The notes under the pieces: generated by a model
What the model was told of the DNA's origin: nothing
Database searches by the model: none
Seen by the model: only the letters and a program-made list of their open reading frames with translations
From: Paracoccaceae bacterium
GTDB taxonomy: Bacteria > Pseudomonadota > Alphaproteobacteria > Rhodobacterales > Rhodobacteraceae
Assembly: GCA_026982515.1 (NCBI GenBank)
Contig: JALSGY010000358.1
Coordinates: 1 to 14,017, forward strand
DNA length: 14,017 nt
Direction of reading: 5' to 3'
Made by a program: the position numbers and the translations under genes
Shown here: positions 1 to 6,235 of the stretch, piece after piece
Layout of the letters: every line of letters begins with the position of its first letter
Numbering within the stretch: position 1 is the first letter of the stretch

Positions 1-208
1 TGTCGTTGGAAACCTCCTCGCCGCGCTGCCGGGCGAGGATGTCTTCCAGGGTCTGCGAGGGCGAGGCATCAAGCGGCAGGGGCCGGGCACGCTCGTCCCC
101 TCCCTGCGCCCGCAGCGCCCCCGTGCCCGCCACCGACAGCGCCAGCATCAGCGCCATGACCACCGCCGCCAGGACACGGCGCGCCCACAGGTTGTCGCGT
201 TTCCACAT
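1..208 (-). CDS. fdhC: Formate dehydrogenase cytochrome b (gamma) subunit, N-terminal part only
   Basis: The gene runs off the left edge; 69 codons are visible. The protein opens MWKRDNLWARRV, followed by one hydrophobic stretch (about residues 11-30) and a likely signal-peptide cleavage near ALRAQG. Next comes a polar segment containing QTLEDILARQRG, which I recognise from the N-terminal extension of alphaproteobacterial formate dehydrogenase gamma subunits. The full protein would be a membrane diheme cytochrome b that takes electrons from FdhB and passes them to quinone; the heme-binding helices lie outside the window. It is the last visible gene of the operon, 112 bases after fdhB. The start at 208 is preceded by GAGGGG; an in-frame ATG at 238 has a poorer site. 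The leader before it is rich in GGCC and can form a small hairpin (244-249 with 257-262). The family call rests on a short segment plus gene order. Confidence 0.8.
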   Translation of the reverse strand, partial: MWKRDNLWARRVLAAVVMALMLALSVAGTGALRAQGGDERARPLPLDASPSQTLEDILARQRGEEVSND

Positions 209-320
209 CGCTGCCCCTCTCGTGCCACGGCGAATCATCGGCCCCGGCCCGTTTCCGGCCGGCCGGCCCCCGAGATTTCAGGGTCCGGCCCGTTCTTGCC
301 CAATGGCGAACGCCAGGCGC

Positions 321-932
321 TCAACCGCCCTTGCGCCCGTAGGCCGTGCCCCAGCCCCAGGCGCCCGATCCGAAACCGCGGGCCACGATGCGTTCGCGGT
401 AGATGGTCGCGATGTCGTCCCCGTCGCCGGCCAGCAGCGCCTTGGTGGCGCACATCTCGGCGCAGATCGGCAGCTTGCCTTCGGCGATCCGGTTGCGGCC
501 GTATTTCTGGAACTCGGCCATCGAGAAGTTCTCTTCCGGGCCGCCGGCGCAGAAGGTGCATTTGTCCATCTTGCCGCGCGAGCCGAAGTTGCCCGCCTGC
601 GGGAACTGCGGCGCGCCGAAGGGGCAGGCATAGAAGCAGTAGCCGCAGCCGATGCACAGATCCTTGCTGTGCAGGACGATGCCCTCCCCGGTCTGGTAGA
701 ACACGTCCACCGGGCAGACGGCCATGCAGGGCGCATCCGAGCAATGCATGCAGGCGATCGAGATCGTCCGCTCGCCGGGCTTGCCGTCGCCGATGGTGAC
801 GACCCGGCGGCGGTTGATCCCCCAGGGCACCTCGTTCTCGTTCTTGCAGGCGGTGACGCAGGCATTGCACTCGATGCAACGCTCGGCATCGACCAGGAAC
901 TTGGCTCTTGCCTTTCCTCCAAGTGCTGACAT
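321..932 (-). CDS. fdhB: Formate dehydrogenase iron-sulfur (beta) subunit
   Basis: This 203-residue electron-transfer subunit carries electrons from the FdhA active site to the cytochrome b subunit. Sixteen cysteines form four 4Fe-4S sites in ferredoxin-like pairs: C19, C22, C25, C29; C61, C64, C69, C73; C93, C96, C99, C103; and C125, C128, C157, C161. This is the pattern of the FdnH/FDH3 beta family. The C-terminus (GSGAWGWGTAYGRKGG) has no membrane helix, unlike the longer E. coli FdnH, so docking must be through FdhA and FdhC. It has no signal peptide of its own; export with FdhA through Tat is expected from the family and is inferred here. The start is 13 bases after the fdhA stop and has a strong GGGAGGAG site, so the two are surely cotranscribed. 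Confidence 0.95.
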   Translation of the reverse strand: MSALGGKARAKFLVDAERCIECNACVTACKNENEVPWGINRRRVVTIGDGKPGERTISIACMHCSDAPCMAVCPVDVFYQTGEGIVLHSKDLCIGCGYCFYACPFGAPQFPQAGNFGSRGKMDKCTFCAGGPEENFSMAEFQKYGRNRIAEGKLPICAEMCATKALLAGDGDDIATIYRERIVARGFGSGAWGWGTAYGRKGG

Positions 933-945
933 GATCGCTCCTCCC

Positions 946-3834
946 TTATGCCGGCGTTATCTTGCACAGCGAGACTTTCGTCTCCTGCATCTGGGTGACC
1001 GAGTCATACCCGTAGGTCAGCGCCGTGTTGGCCGCCTCCCCCAGCACATACGGATCCGCCCCTGGCGGGAACTTCGAGCGAAGATCCTCGCCCTGGAAGT
1101 AGCCGCCGAAGTGGAACGGCAGGAAGATCACGCCCGAGCCCACACGCTCGGTGACCATGGCCTTGACCCTGATCCGCCCGCCCTCGGCGCCTTCAACCCA
1201 GACGTCCTGCCCGTCGCGGATGCCGATGTTGTTGGCATCGCGGGTGCTGATCTCCACGAACATCTCCTGCTGGATCTCCGCCAGCCAGGGGTTGGAGCGC
1301 GTCTCGTCGCCCCCGCCCTGGTATTCGACCAGCCGCCCCGAGGTCATGATCAGCGGATATTCCCTGGAGAAGTCCTGCTTCTGGATCGATTCGTAAAGGG
1401 TTGGCAGGCGGTAGAACTTCCGATCCGAATAGGTGGGATAATCGGCCACCAGATCGCGCCGCGGCGTATAGAGCGGCTCGCGGTGAATGGGTACCGGATC
1501 GGGGAAGGTCCAGACAACGGCACGCGCCTTGGCGTTGCCGAAGGGGGCGGCCTCGTGCTTGATCGCCACCCTCTGGATGCCGCCGGAGAGGTCGGTCTTC
1601 CAATTGGTCTTGTCGCCGGCGATCCCCTCGATGACAGCGCGTTCCTCGTCCGTGAGGTCCGCATCCCAGCCCAGCTCCCTGAGCATCGCCATGGTGAACT
1701 CGGGGTAGCCGTCCTGCAGCTCCGAGTTCACCGAAGCGACGCCCTCGGCCAGCAGATTCTCGCCGTTGCGTTCCACTCCGAAGCGGGCGCGGAAGGTCAG
1801 CCCGCCCTTCGAGACCGGCTTGGACATGTCATAGAGGATCGGCGTGCCCGGGTGCTTCATCTCGGGCGGCCCCCAGCAAGGCCATGGCAGGCCGTAGTAT
1901 TCCCCGTCCAGCGGCCCGCCGATCGCCTGCAGCGTATTCTTGTCGAAGGTATGCTGATAGGCCATGTGCTTGCGCAGCCGCTCCGGGCTCTGGCCGGTAT
2001 AGCCGATCGTCCACATGCCGCGGTTGAACTCGCGAGTGATGTCCTCGACCAGCGGTTCGTCACCGTTGAGCTGGATGTTGCGGAAGAAGCGGTCGGCAAA
2101 GCCGAACTTTTTCGCGAACTTGGCCATGATCGTGTGATCGGGCAGGCTCTCGAACAGCGGCTCGACCACCTTCTCGCGCCATTGCAGCGAGCGGTTGGAG
2201 GCGGTCACCGAACCGTAGGTCTCGAACTGGGTGGCGGCGGGCAGCACATACACCCCGTCGGTGCGGTTGTGCATCACCGCGGTGACCGTCGGGTAGGGGT
2301 TGACCACCACCAGGATGTCGAGCAGCTCCATCGCCTTCTGCATTTCCGGGCCGCGGGTCTGCGAGTTGGGCGCGTGGCCCCAGAAGACCATGCCGCGCAC
2401 GTTGTCGGGCTGGTCGATGTTCTCCTTGGCCTCGAGCACCCCGTCGATCCAGCGGCTGACCACGATGCCCTTCTCGTTCATCAGCGGCTTCGGCTTGCCG
2501 TCGGCACCGGTGATGGTGTCGAAACGGCTCTTGAGCCAGTCCAGATCCTCGCCCCAGACCCGCGCCCAGTGCGCCCAGGCCCCGGCCGATAACCCGTAGT
2601 AGCCGGGCAGCGTGTGCGAGAGCACGCACATGTCGGTGGCGCCCTGCACGTTGTCATGGCCGCGGAAGATGTTGGTGCCGCCACCGGCGGTGCCCATGTT
2701 GCCCAACGCCAGTTGCAGGATGCAGTAGGCGCGGGTGTTGGAGGTGCCGATATGGTGCTGGGTGCCGCCCATGCACCAGATCACCGTGCCGGGGCGGTTG
2801 TTGGCCAGCGTGCGCGCCACGCGCTCCAGCTGGCTGCCCGGCGCGCCGGTGACGCGCTCCACCTCGTCGGGCGTCCATTTCGCCACCTCGGCACGGATCT
2901 GATCCATCCCCCACACCCGGGTGCGGATGAATTCCTTGTCCTCCCAGCCGTTCTCGAAGATGTGCCACAGGATGCCCCAGATCAGCGGCACGTCGGTGCC
3001 GGGGCGGAAGCGGACATATTCATCGGCATGCGCCGCGGTGCGGGTGAAGCGCGGATCGCAGACGATCAGCGGCGCGTTGAAGTTCTCCTTCGCCTTGAGG
3101 ATGTGCAGCAGCGACACCGGGTGCGCCTCGGCGGGGTTGCCGCCGATGATGAAGATGGCGCGCGAATTCTGGATGTCGTTGAAGCTGTTGGTCATGGCGC
3201 CGTAGCCCCATGTGTTGGCCACCCCCGCCACCGTGGTGGAATGGCAGATCCGCGCCTGGTGATCGACGTTGTTGGTGCCCCAGTAGGCCGCGAACTTGCG
3301 GAACAGGTAGGCCTGTTCGTTGGAATGCTTGGCCGAACCCAGCCAGTAGACGCTGTCCGGCCCGCTGGTTTCGCGAATCTCCAGCAGCTTGTCGCCGATC
3401 TCCTCGATCGCCTGGTCCCAGCTGATGCGCTGCCACTCGCCGCCGACCAGCTTCATCGGGTATTTCAGCCGCCGCTCGCCGATGGCGTGGTCGCGCACGC
3501 TGGCGCCCTTGGCGCAATGCCCCCCGAGATTGAACGGGCTGTCCCAGCCGGGCTCCTGCCCGATCCAGACCCCGTCCTGAACCTCGGCAATGACCGAACA
3601 GCCGAACGCGCAATGGGTGCAGACGGTCTTGACCGTGTCCACCTTGCCGCCGACCGCCTGCGCCGCTGCCGGGCGCACGGTGCCCCCGGTGGCGCCCAGG
3701 GCAGCCAGCCCGCCGATCGCGAGCCCCGAGCCGCGCAGAAATCCGCGGCGGTCCACCTTGTGCGAGGCGATCTGCGAAAGAACAGACGATCCACGGGAGC
3801 CATTCGCCACCCCGCTTGTCTTCTTTCTGAGCAT
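946..3834 (-). CDS. fdhA: Formate dehydrogenase catalytic (alpha) subunit, molybdopterin, Cys type, Tat-exported
   Basis: The gene encodes 962 residues and oxidises formate to CO2 at a bis-molybdopterin-guanine-dinucleotide centre, probably in the periplasm. A twin-arginine signal is visible (DRRGFLRG, R29-R30, then a hydrophobic run to AAAQ near residue 59). C72, C75, C79 and C107 bind the N-terminal 4Fe-4S cluster. The metal ligand is C197 followed by H198 in QARICHSTTVAG, the place where E. coli FdnG has selenocysteine; no in-frame TGA is present. GGNPAEAHPV follows, as in FdnG. A molybdopterin-oxidoreductase core fills the middle and a dinucleotide-binding domain the last ~120 residues. 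I chose the ATG at 3834 because GGGAGGA lies just upstream (3841-3847); a longer frame from 3924 adds 30 residues lacking Tat features. Whether the metal is Mo or W cannot be told. A TGGCC-GCAA-GGCCA hairpin (3851-3864) precedes the RBS. Confidence 0.96.
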   Translation of the reverse strand: MLRKKTSGVANGSRGSSVLSQIASHKVDRRGFLRGSGLAIGGLAALGATGGTVRPAAAQAVGGKVDTVKTVCTHCAFGCSVIAEVQDGVWIGQEPGWDSPFNLGGHCAKGASVRDHAIGERRLKYPMKLVGGEWQRISWDQAIEEIGDKLLEIRETSGPDSVYWLGSAKHSNEQAYLFRKFAAYWGTNNVDHQARICHSTTVAGVANTWGYGAMTNSFNDIQNSRAIFIIGGNPAEAHPVSLLHILKAKENFNAPLIVCDPRFTRTAAHADEYVRFRPGTDVPLIWGILWHIFENGWEDKEFIRTRVWGMDQIRAEVAKWTPDEVERVTGAPGSQLERVARTLANNRPGTVIWCMGGTQHHIGTSNTRAYCILQLALGNMGTAGGGTNIFRGHDNVQGATDMCVLSHTLPGYYGLSAGAWAHWARVWGEDLDWLKSRFDTITGADGKPKPLMNEKGIVVSRWIDGVLEAKENIDQPDNVRGMVFWGHAPNSQTRGPEMQKAMELLDILVVVNPYPTVTAVMHNRTDGVYVLPAATQFETYGSVTASNRSLQWREKVVEPLFESLPDHTIMAKFAKKFGFADRFFRNIQLNGDEPLVEDITREFNRGMWTIGYTGQSPERLRKHMAYQHTFDKNTLQAIGGPLDGEYYGLPWPCWGPPEMKHPGTPILYDMSKPVSKGGLTFRARFGVERNGENLLAEGVASVNSELQDGYPEFTMAMLRELGWDADLTDEERAVIEGIAGDKTNWKTDLSGGIQRVAIKHEAAPFGNAKARAVVWTFPDPVPIHREPLYTPRRDLVADYPTYSDRKFYRLPTLYESIQKQDFSREYPLIMTSGRLVEYQGGGDETRSNPWLAEIQQEMFVEISTRDANNIGIRDGQDVWVEGAEGGRIRVKAMVTERVGSGVIFLPFHFGGYFQGEDLRSKFPPGADPYVLGEAANTALTYGYDSVTQMQETKVSLCKITPA

Positions 3835-3942
3835 GTCGTTTCCTCCCTGCTGGCCTTGCGGCCAAGAGTTCAACAAGCCGGCACGGGCGGGATCAGGGCC
3901 AGTCGCAACCGTCACCCGTGGCACATGCCGGCGACGCGAAAT

Positions 3943-4137
3943 TCAGTAGCGCGCCGTTTCGAGGTATTTCAGCACGTGTTCGGTGCTGCGAAGCCCGGTG
4001 CCGGAGGACATCTCCTCGGCATCGGCGGCCCCTGCGGCCCCGGCCGACATGGCCAGAGCCGAGACGGCCCCGGGGGCACTCACCCCGGCCAGCTTCAGAA
4101 AATCACGGCGCGTGGCCTCGGTTTTTCTTTCCGCCAT
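3943..4137 (-). CDS. Small Tat-signal protein of formate dehydrogenase operons
   Basis: This 64-residue protein is almost all signal peptide: TRRDFLKLAGV carries the twin-arginine motif (R10-R11), followed by an Ala/Gly-rich hydrophobic region to about residue 38 and a short polar tail ending HVLKYLETARY. It matches the small 'formate dehydrogenase region Tat target' family (TIGR02811, named from memory), found between a TorD-type chaperone and the catalytic subunit, as here. Its role is unknown; a small structural subunit or an export/assembly aid are possibilities. A strong AGGGAGGAAG site precedes the ATG. It lies 50 bases after torD and 108 bases before fdhA. A CCGCGC/GCGCGG hairpin (4161-4166 with 4176-4181) sits in the gap after torD and could mark an mRNA processing point. 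Confidence 0.88.
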   Translation of the reverse strand: MAERKTEATRRDFLKLAGVSAPGAVSALAMSAGAAGAADAEEMSSGTGLRSTEHVLKYLETARY

Positions 4138-4187
4138 TCACTTCCTCCCTTTTTCATTTTCCGCGCCCGGAACCCGCGCGGGACCAA

Positions 4188-4835
4188 TTACCCGATCATC
4201 CGGAACGTGTGGGCTTCGAGCTTCATGAAGGCCCTGCCCAGGCTGCCGACGGGGGCGTAGAGAACCGCCGCCCCGGCCTTTTCCAGATCGGTGAAGAAAT
4301 GCTCCGCCCATGGTTCGAGATGGGTGGTGAAAAATTCGCGTTGCGCCGAGGCGGTTGCGGGCGCGCCGAAACGGCCCCGGATCAGCCCGGCCATGATCTC
4401 GCACAGCGTAGCGATGTTGTCCTCGGGCTCGTGGACATCTTCCTCGCGGGCGATGCCGAGGCGGGCCATGTCCCGGCGCAGCCGCGCCAGGGGCTGTTCG
4501 TTGAGAAACCCGGTAAGGTAGAAGCTGGCGAAGGCCAGCAACTCACCCCGGCCCAGACCGATGAAGAGTGCGTTGTATTCGCGCTCTGCCGCCTTCTCGC
4601 CGGTGGCCGAGGCCAGCCGCGCCAGCGCGCCGATGTGCCGGCCGATCTCGGTTTGCCGGTCTCCCTCAAGGCGCGCCAGCCCGGCCAGCAGTTCGCCCGA
4701 GGGCGGGCGGGCCAGCAGCGCGGCAAGCAGATCGTAGAGATCCGCGCGCCACAATTCTTCTTTCGGAAGGGTATCGGCGGCAGCGTTCGGGGCCTTGTGC
4801 GGCCCGGCAGACTCATTCGCGAGGAATTCTGTCAT
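4188..4835 (-). CDS. TorD/DmsD-family chaperone for formate dehydrogenase maturation
   Basis: This 215-residue cytoplasmic all-helical chaperone should bind the FdhA Tat signal and hold the apoenzyme until molybdenum cofactor insertion. Family features seen are EYNALFIG (about residues 86-93), a Phe/Tyr-rich helix ASFYLTGFLNE, and the signature-like HEPEDNIATLCEIMAGLI with the EPxDN/H core. The first 25 residues look disordered. The start is fixed: an in-frame TAG lies four codons upstream and no alternative early start exists. There is no Shine-Dalgarno sequence in the bases before the ATG (TTGCTAGCATGTTAGA), unlike the strong sites of the next three genes. A promoter-like pair places transcription initiation at about the ATG itself, suggesting a leaderless message. 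The gene follows DUF3306 after 91 bases and begins the maturation/structural part of the operon. Confidence 0.92.
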   Translation of the reverse strand: MTEFLANESAGPHKAPNAAADTLPKEELWRADLYDLLAALLARPPSGELLAGLARLEGDRQTEIGRHIGALARLASATGEKAAEREYNALFIGLGRGELLAFASFYLTGFLNEQPLARLRRDMARLGIAREEDVHEPEDNIATLCEIMAGLIRGRFGAPATASAQREFFTTHLEPWAEHFFTDLEKAGAAVLYAPVGSLGRAFMKLEAHTFRMIG

Positions 4836-4841
4836 TCTAAC

Positions 4842-4870
4842 ATGCTAGCAATTAAAGAATTTTGAAGCAA
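4842..4870 (-). promoter_or_regulatory. Candidate sigma70-type promoter of torD-fdh genes
   Basis: Read on the minus strand, TTGCTT (4865-4870) and TAGCAT (4842-4847) are separated by exactly 17 bases within an AT-rich island that stands out from the GC-rich surroundings. The match to TTGACA/TATAAT is moderate (3 of 6 and 4 of 6). The expected start, 6-7 bases after the -10, falls at or beside the torD ATG at 4835. It would let torD-fdhABC be transcribed separately from DUF3305-DUF3306. Confidence 0.45.
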
Positions 4871-4884
4871 ATCTTTTTCTTGAG

Positions 4885-4901
4885 ATTGTGCGGGGCGCAA
4901 T
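4885..4901. promoter_or_regulatory. Imperfect inverted repeat upstream of the torD promoter
   Basis: ATTGTGC-GGG-GCGCAAT has 6 of 7 arm positions complementary. It lies 14 bases upstream of the candidate -35 of torD, in the DUF3306-torD gap. The position suits an activator or repressor site. It is not followed by a T-run in either direction, so it is a poor terminator. No known regulator consensus (such as FNR, TTGAT-N4-ATCAA) fits. Confidence 0.25.
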
Positions 4902-4926
4902 GTCTCGAGGGCCGGCCGGCGTGCGA

Positions 4927-5526
4927 TCAGTCGAACCGAAAGCGCATCCGGGCGGGCGGCGGCACCGCTGCCTCGTCCGCATCCGTATCCGGCTGCCCGC
5001 CATCGTCCGGCGCGTCATCCTGCAAAGGGGGCGGGGCCGGCTGTTCGCCGGGCCGGGGCGCGGCGGGCGCCTGTGTCCGCACCGCGGCAGCCTGCCCTTC
5101 CTGCGCCACCTGATCGCCATCGGCGTACGGTGCGGGCTCTTCCCCCGCCTCCTGCACCCGCTTCATGAAGCCCCGTCCGACCCGGTAGGCGGTCTCGACG
5201 GCGCCGCTTGCCCCGGTGCCGGTAAAATCCTCGCCGTACTCGACCAGCCCGTCGAGACCGGCCAGCGCCGGGTTGATCCGCCACAACCGCCGCAGCGCCC
5301 GCCGGCGCAGGGCGGCCGGCACCTCGCGCTTGAGAAAGGCGGTGAAATCGTCGCCCTCGCGCAGATCGTCGGGATCGGGCAGGCCAAGGCGCCTTAGCGC
5401 CTCCTCCTCGCTCTCGCCGGGAATTTCCGCCGGCTCGGGCTGCGCCGCATCCGGCTCGGCCTCTTCGCGCACCTCCGCCTTGCGGCGCGCCCAGCGCGAG
5501 AGAAACCCCTCGCCGCCGCCCGTCAT
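4927..5526 (-). CDS. DUF3306 family protein of the formate dehydrogenase operon
   Basis: This 199-residue protein is of unknown function and probably cytoplasmic, with no signal or membrane segment. The N-terminal FLSRWARRK (residues 8-16) and the central block RRRALRRLWRINPAL...LDGLVEYGEDFT (about 74-102) are what I recognise as DUF3306. The rest is acidic and Pro/Ala-rich and likely disordered, with a curious basic end, RMRFRFD. Its ATG overlaps the stop of the DUF3305 gene (ATGA, 5523-5526), so translation is coupled. From memory of gene neighbourhoods, DUF3305-DUF3306 pairs sit beside Tat-exported formate dehydrogenases, so a maturation role is plausible but unproven. A frame extended upstream to 6735 crosses the divergent gene and is not the real start. 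Confidence 0.85.
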   Translation of the reverse strand: MTGGGEGFLSRWARRKAEVREEAEPDAAQPEPAEIPGESEEEALRRLGLPDPDDLREGDDFTAFLKREVPAALRRRALRRLWRINPALAGLDGLVEYGEDFTGTGASGAVETAYRVGRGFMKRVQEAGEEPAPYADGDQVAQEGQAAAVRTQAPAAPRPGEQPAPPPLQDDAPDDGGQPDTDADEAAVPPPARMRFRFD

Positions 5527-6098
5527 GCGTCGAACTTCCCGGCCTTGAGCGCCGAGGGCGCACGATAGACATCCGCGTCCTGGCGGATGCGCACATCGCC
5601 GATCCCGTCCTGCTTGCGCTCGGTATCCACCCGGTCGCGCTTGCGCTTGACGAACTTCTCGTCCCGGGCATGGGCCTCGACGAAGGCCTGGATCCAGGCC
5701 GCCAGTCCCGGCGGCATCGGCACCGGCTCGATCAGCTGCTCGCCGGCATCGGCATATTCCTGCGCCTCGTAGGCCGAGGCCGTGACCAGCCGCACGCGCC
5801 GGCCCTGGGGGAGCTCGTCGTCCTCGTCGAGAATCACGAAGACCGAGGGCGGTTCCATCGACAACGCCACCCGATAACCCTCCACCTCGGCCCGGTGCAG
5901 GACCAGCGACACGGTGGCGGCGTGAAACTCCACCGCCTCGCCCTCGCGGCGCAGTTCCTTCCATTCGGCCGGGGGGGCGCCGGGTATGATCCCTACCGCC
6001 TGCCACTGCCAGCCCCGCCAGCGCGTGATGCCGGGGGTGCGCCGCACCACCACGCCTACCGGGATTTCCAGTTGTCGGGTTCGGGACAGATCGCTCAT
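5523..6098 (-). CDS. DUF3305 family protein of the formate dehydrogenase operon
   Basis: This 191-residue soluble protein is of unknown function. The N-terminal strand IPVGVVVRRTPG followed by WRGWQWQAVGIIPG (about residues 12-39) is the part that identifies DUF3305. Next come a mixed alpha/beta region (VEFHAATVSLVLHR, PSVFVILDED) and a basic Lys/Arg-rich stretch (KFVKRKRDRVDTERK) near residues 148-162. It is the first gene of the minus-strand operon, with a weak GGGGA site before the ATG and a promoter just upstream (6120-6149). Its stop overlaps the DUF3306 start. No catalytic or metal-binding motif is apparent; a role in formate dehydrogenase biogenesis is inferred only from the constant partnership. 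Confidence 0.85.
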   Translation of the reverse strand: MSDLSRTRQLEIPVGVVVRRTPGITRWRGWQWQAVGIIPGAPPAEWKELRREGEAVEFHAATVSLVLHRAEVEGYRVALSMEPPSVFVILDEDDELPQGRRVRLVTASAYEAQEYADAGEQLIEPVPMPPGLAAWIQAFVEAHARDEKFVKRKRDRVDTERKQDGIGDVRIRQDADVYRAPSALKAGKFDA

Positions 6099-6119
6099 GG
6101 CATCCCCGCTTTCGTGGCA

Positions 6120-6149
6120 AGCCTAGGGGCCGAGTTGCACCTTTGTCAA
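6120..6149 (-). promoter_or_regulatory. Candidate promoter of the DUF3305-DUF3306-fdh operon
   Basis: On the minus strand a perfect TTGACA (6144-6149) is followed after 18 bases by TAGGCT (6120-6125), a pairing typical of alphaproteobacterial housekeeping promoters, where the -35 dominates. Transcription would begin near 6113, leaving a leader of about 15 bases before the DUF3305 start at 6098. Confidence 0.5.
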
Positions 6150-6182
6150 AACATTCGGCACATTCCTTCTCACGCACTGCCC

Positions 6183-6213
6183 TTGACACGCCCCCGCCCC
6201 GTGGCCTCCTAAT
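6183..6213 (+). promoter_or_regulatory. Candidate promoter of the polyferredoxin gene
   Basis: A perfect TTGACA (6183-6188) is followed by TCCTAA or CCTAAT (6207-6213) at a spacing of 18 or 19 bases. It points away from the minus-strand promoter 34 bases to its left, so the two operons share a short divergent control region. The gene's strong RBS GGGAGGAA (6222-6229) follows. Confidence 0.4.
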
Positions 6214-6235
6214 CGGTCGGCGGGAGGAACTGCCG

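Noticed and set aside
724..2592. Long plus-strand open frame opposite fdhA (also 2614-4260)
   Set aside because: It is antisense to the clearly conserved fdhA and its products are low-complexity His/Arg/Gly/Val-rich. It arises from GC bias opposite a real gene.
3235..3250. Selenocysteine at the FdhA active site
   Set aside because: The metal-ligand codon reads as Cys in QARICHS; no in-frame TGA is present, so no SECIS is expected.
3835..3924. Earlier start for FdhA at 3924
   Set aside because: The extra 30 residues precede the Tat signal without similarity to it. GGGAGGA lies right before the ATG at 3834.
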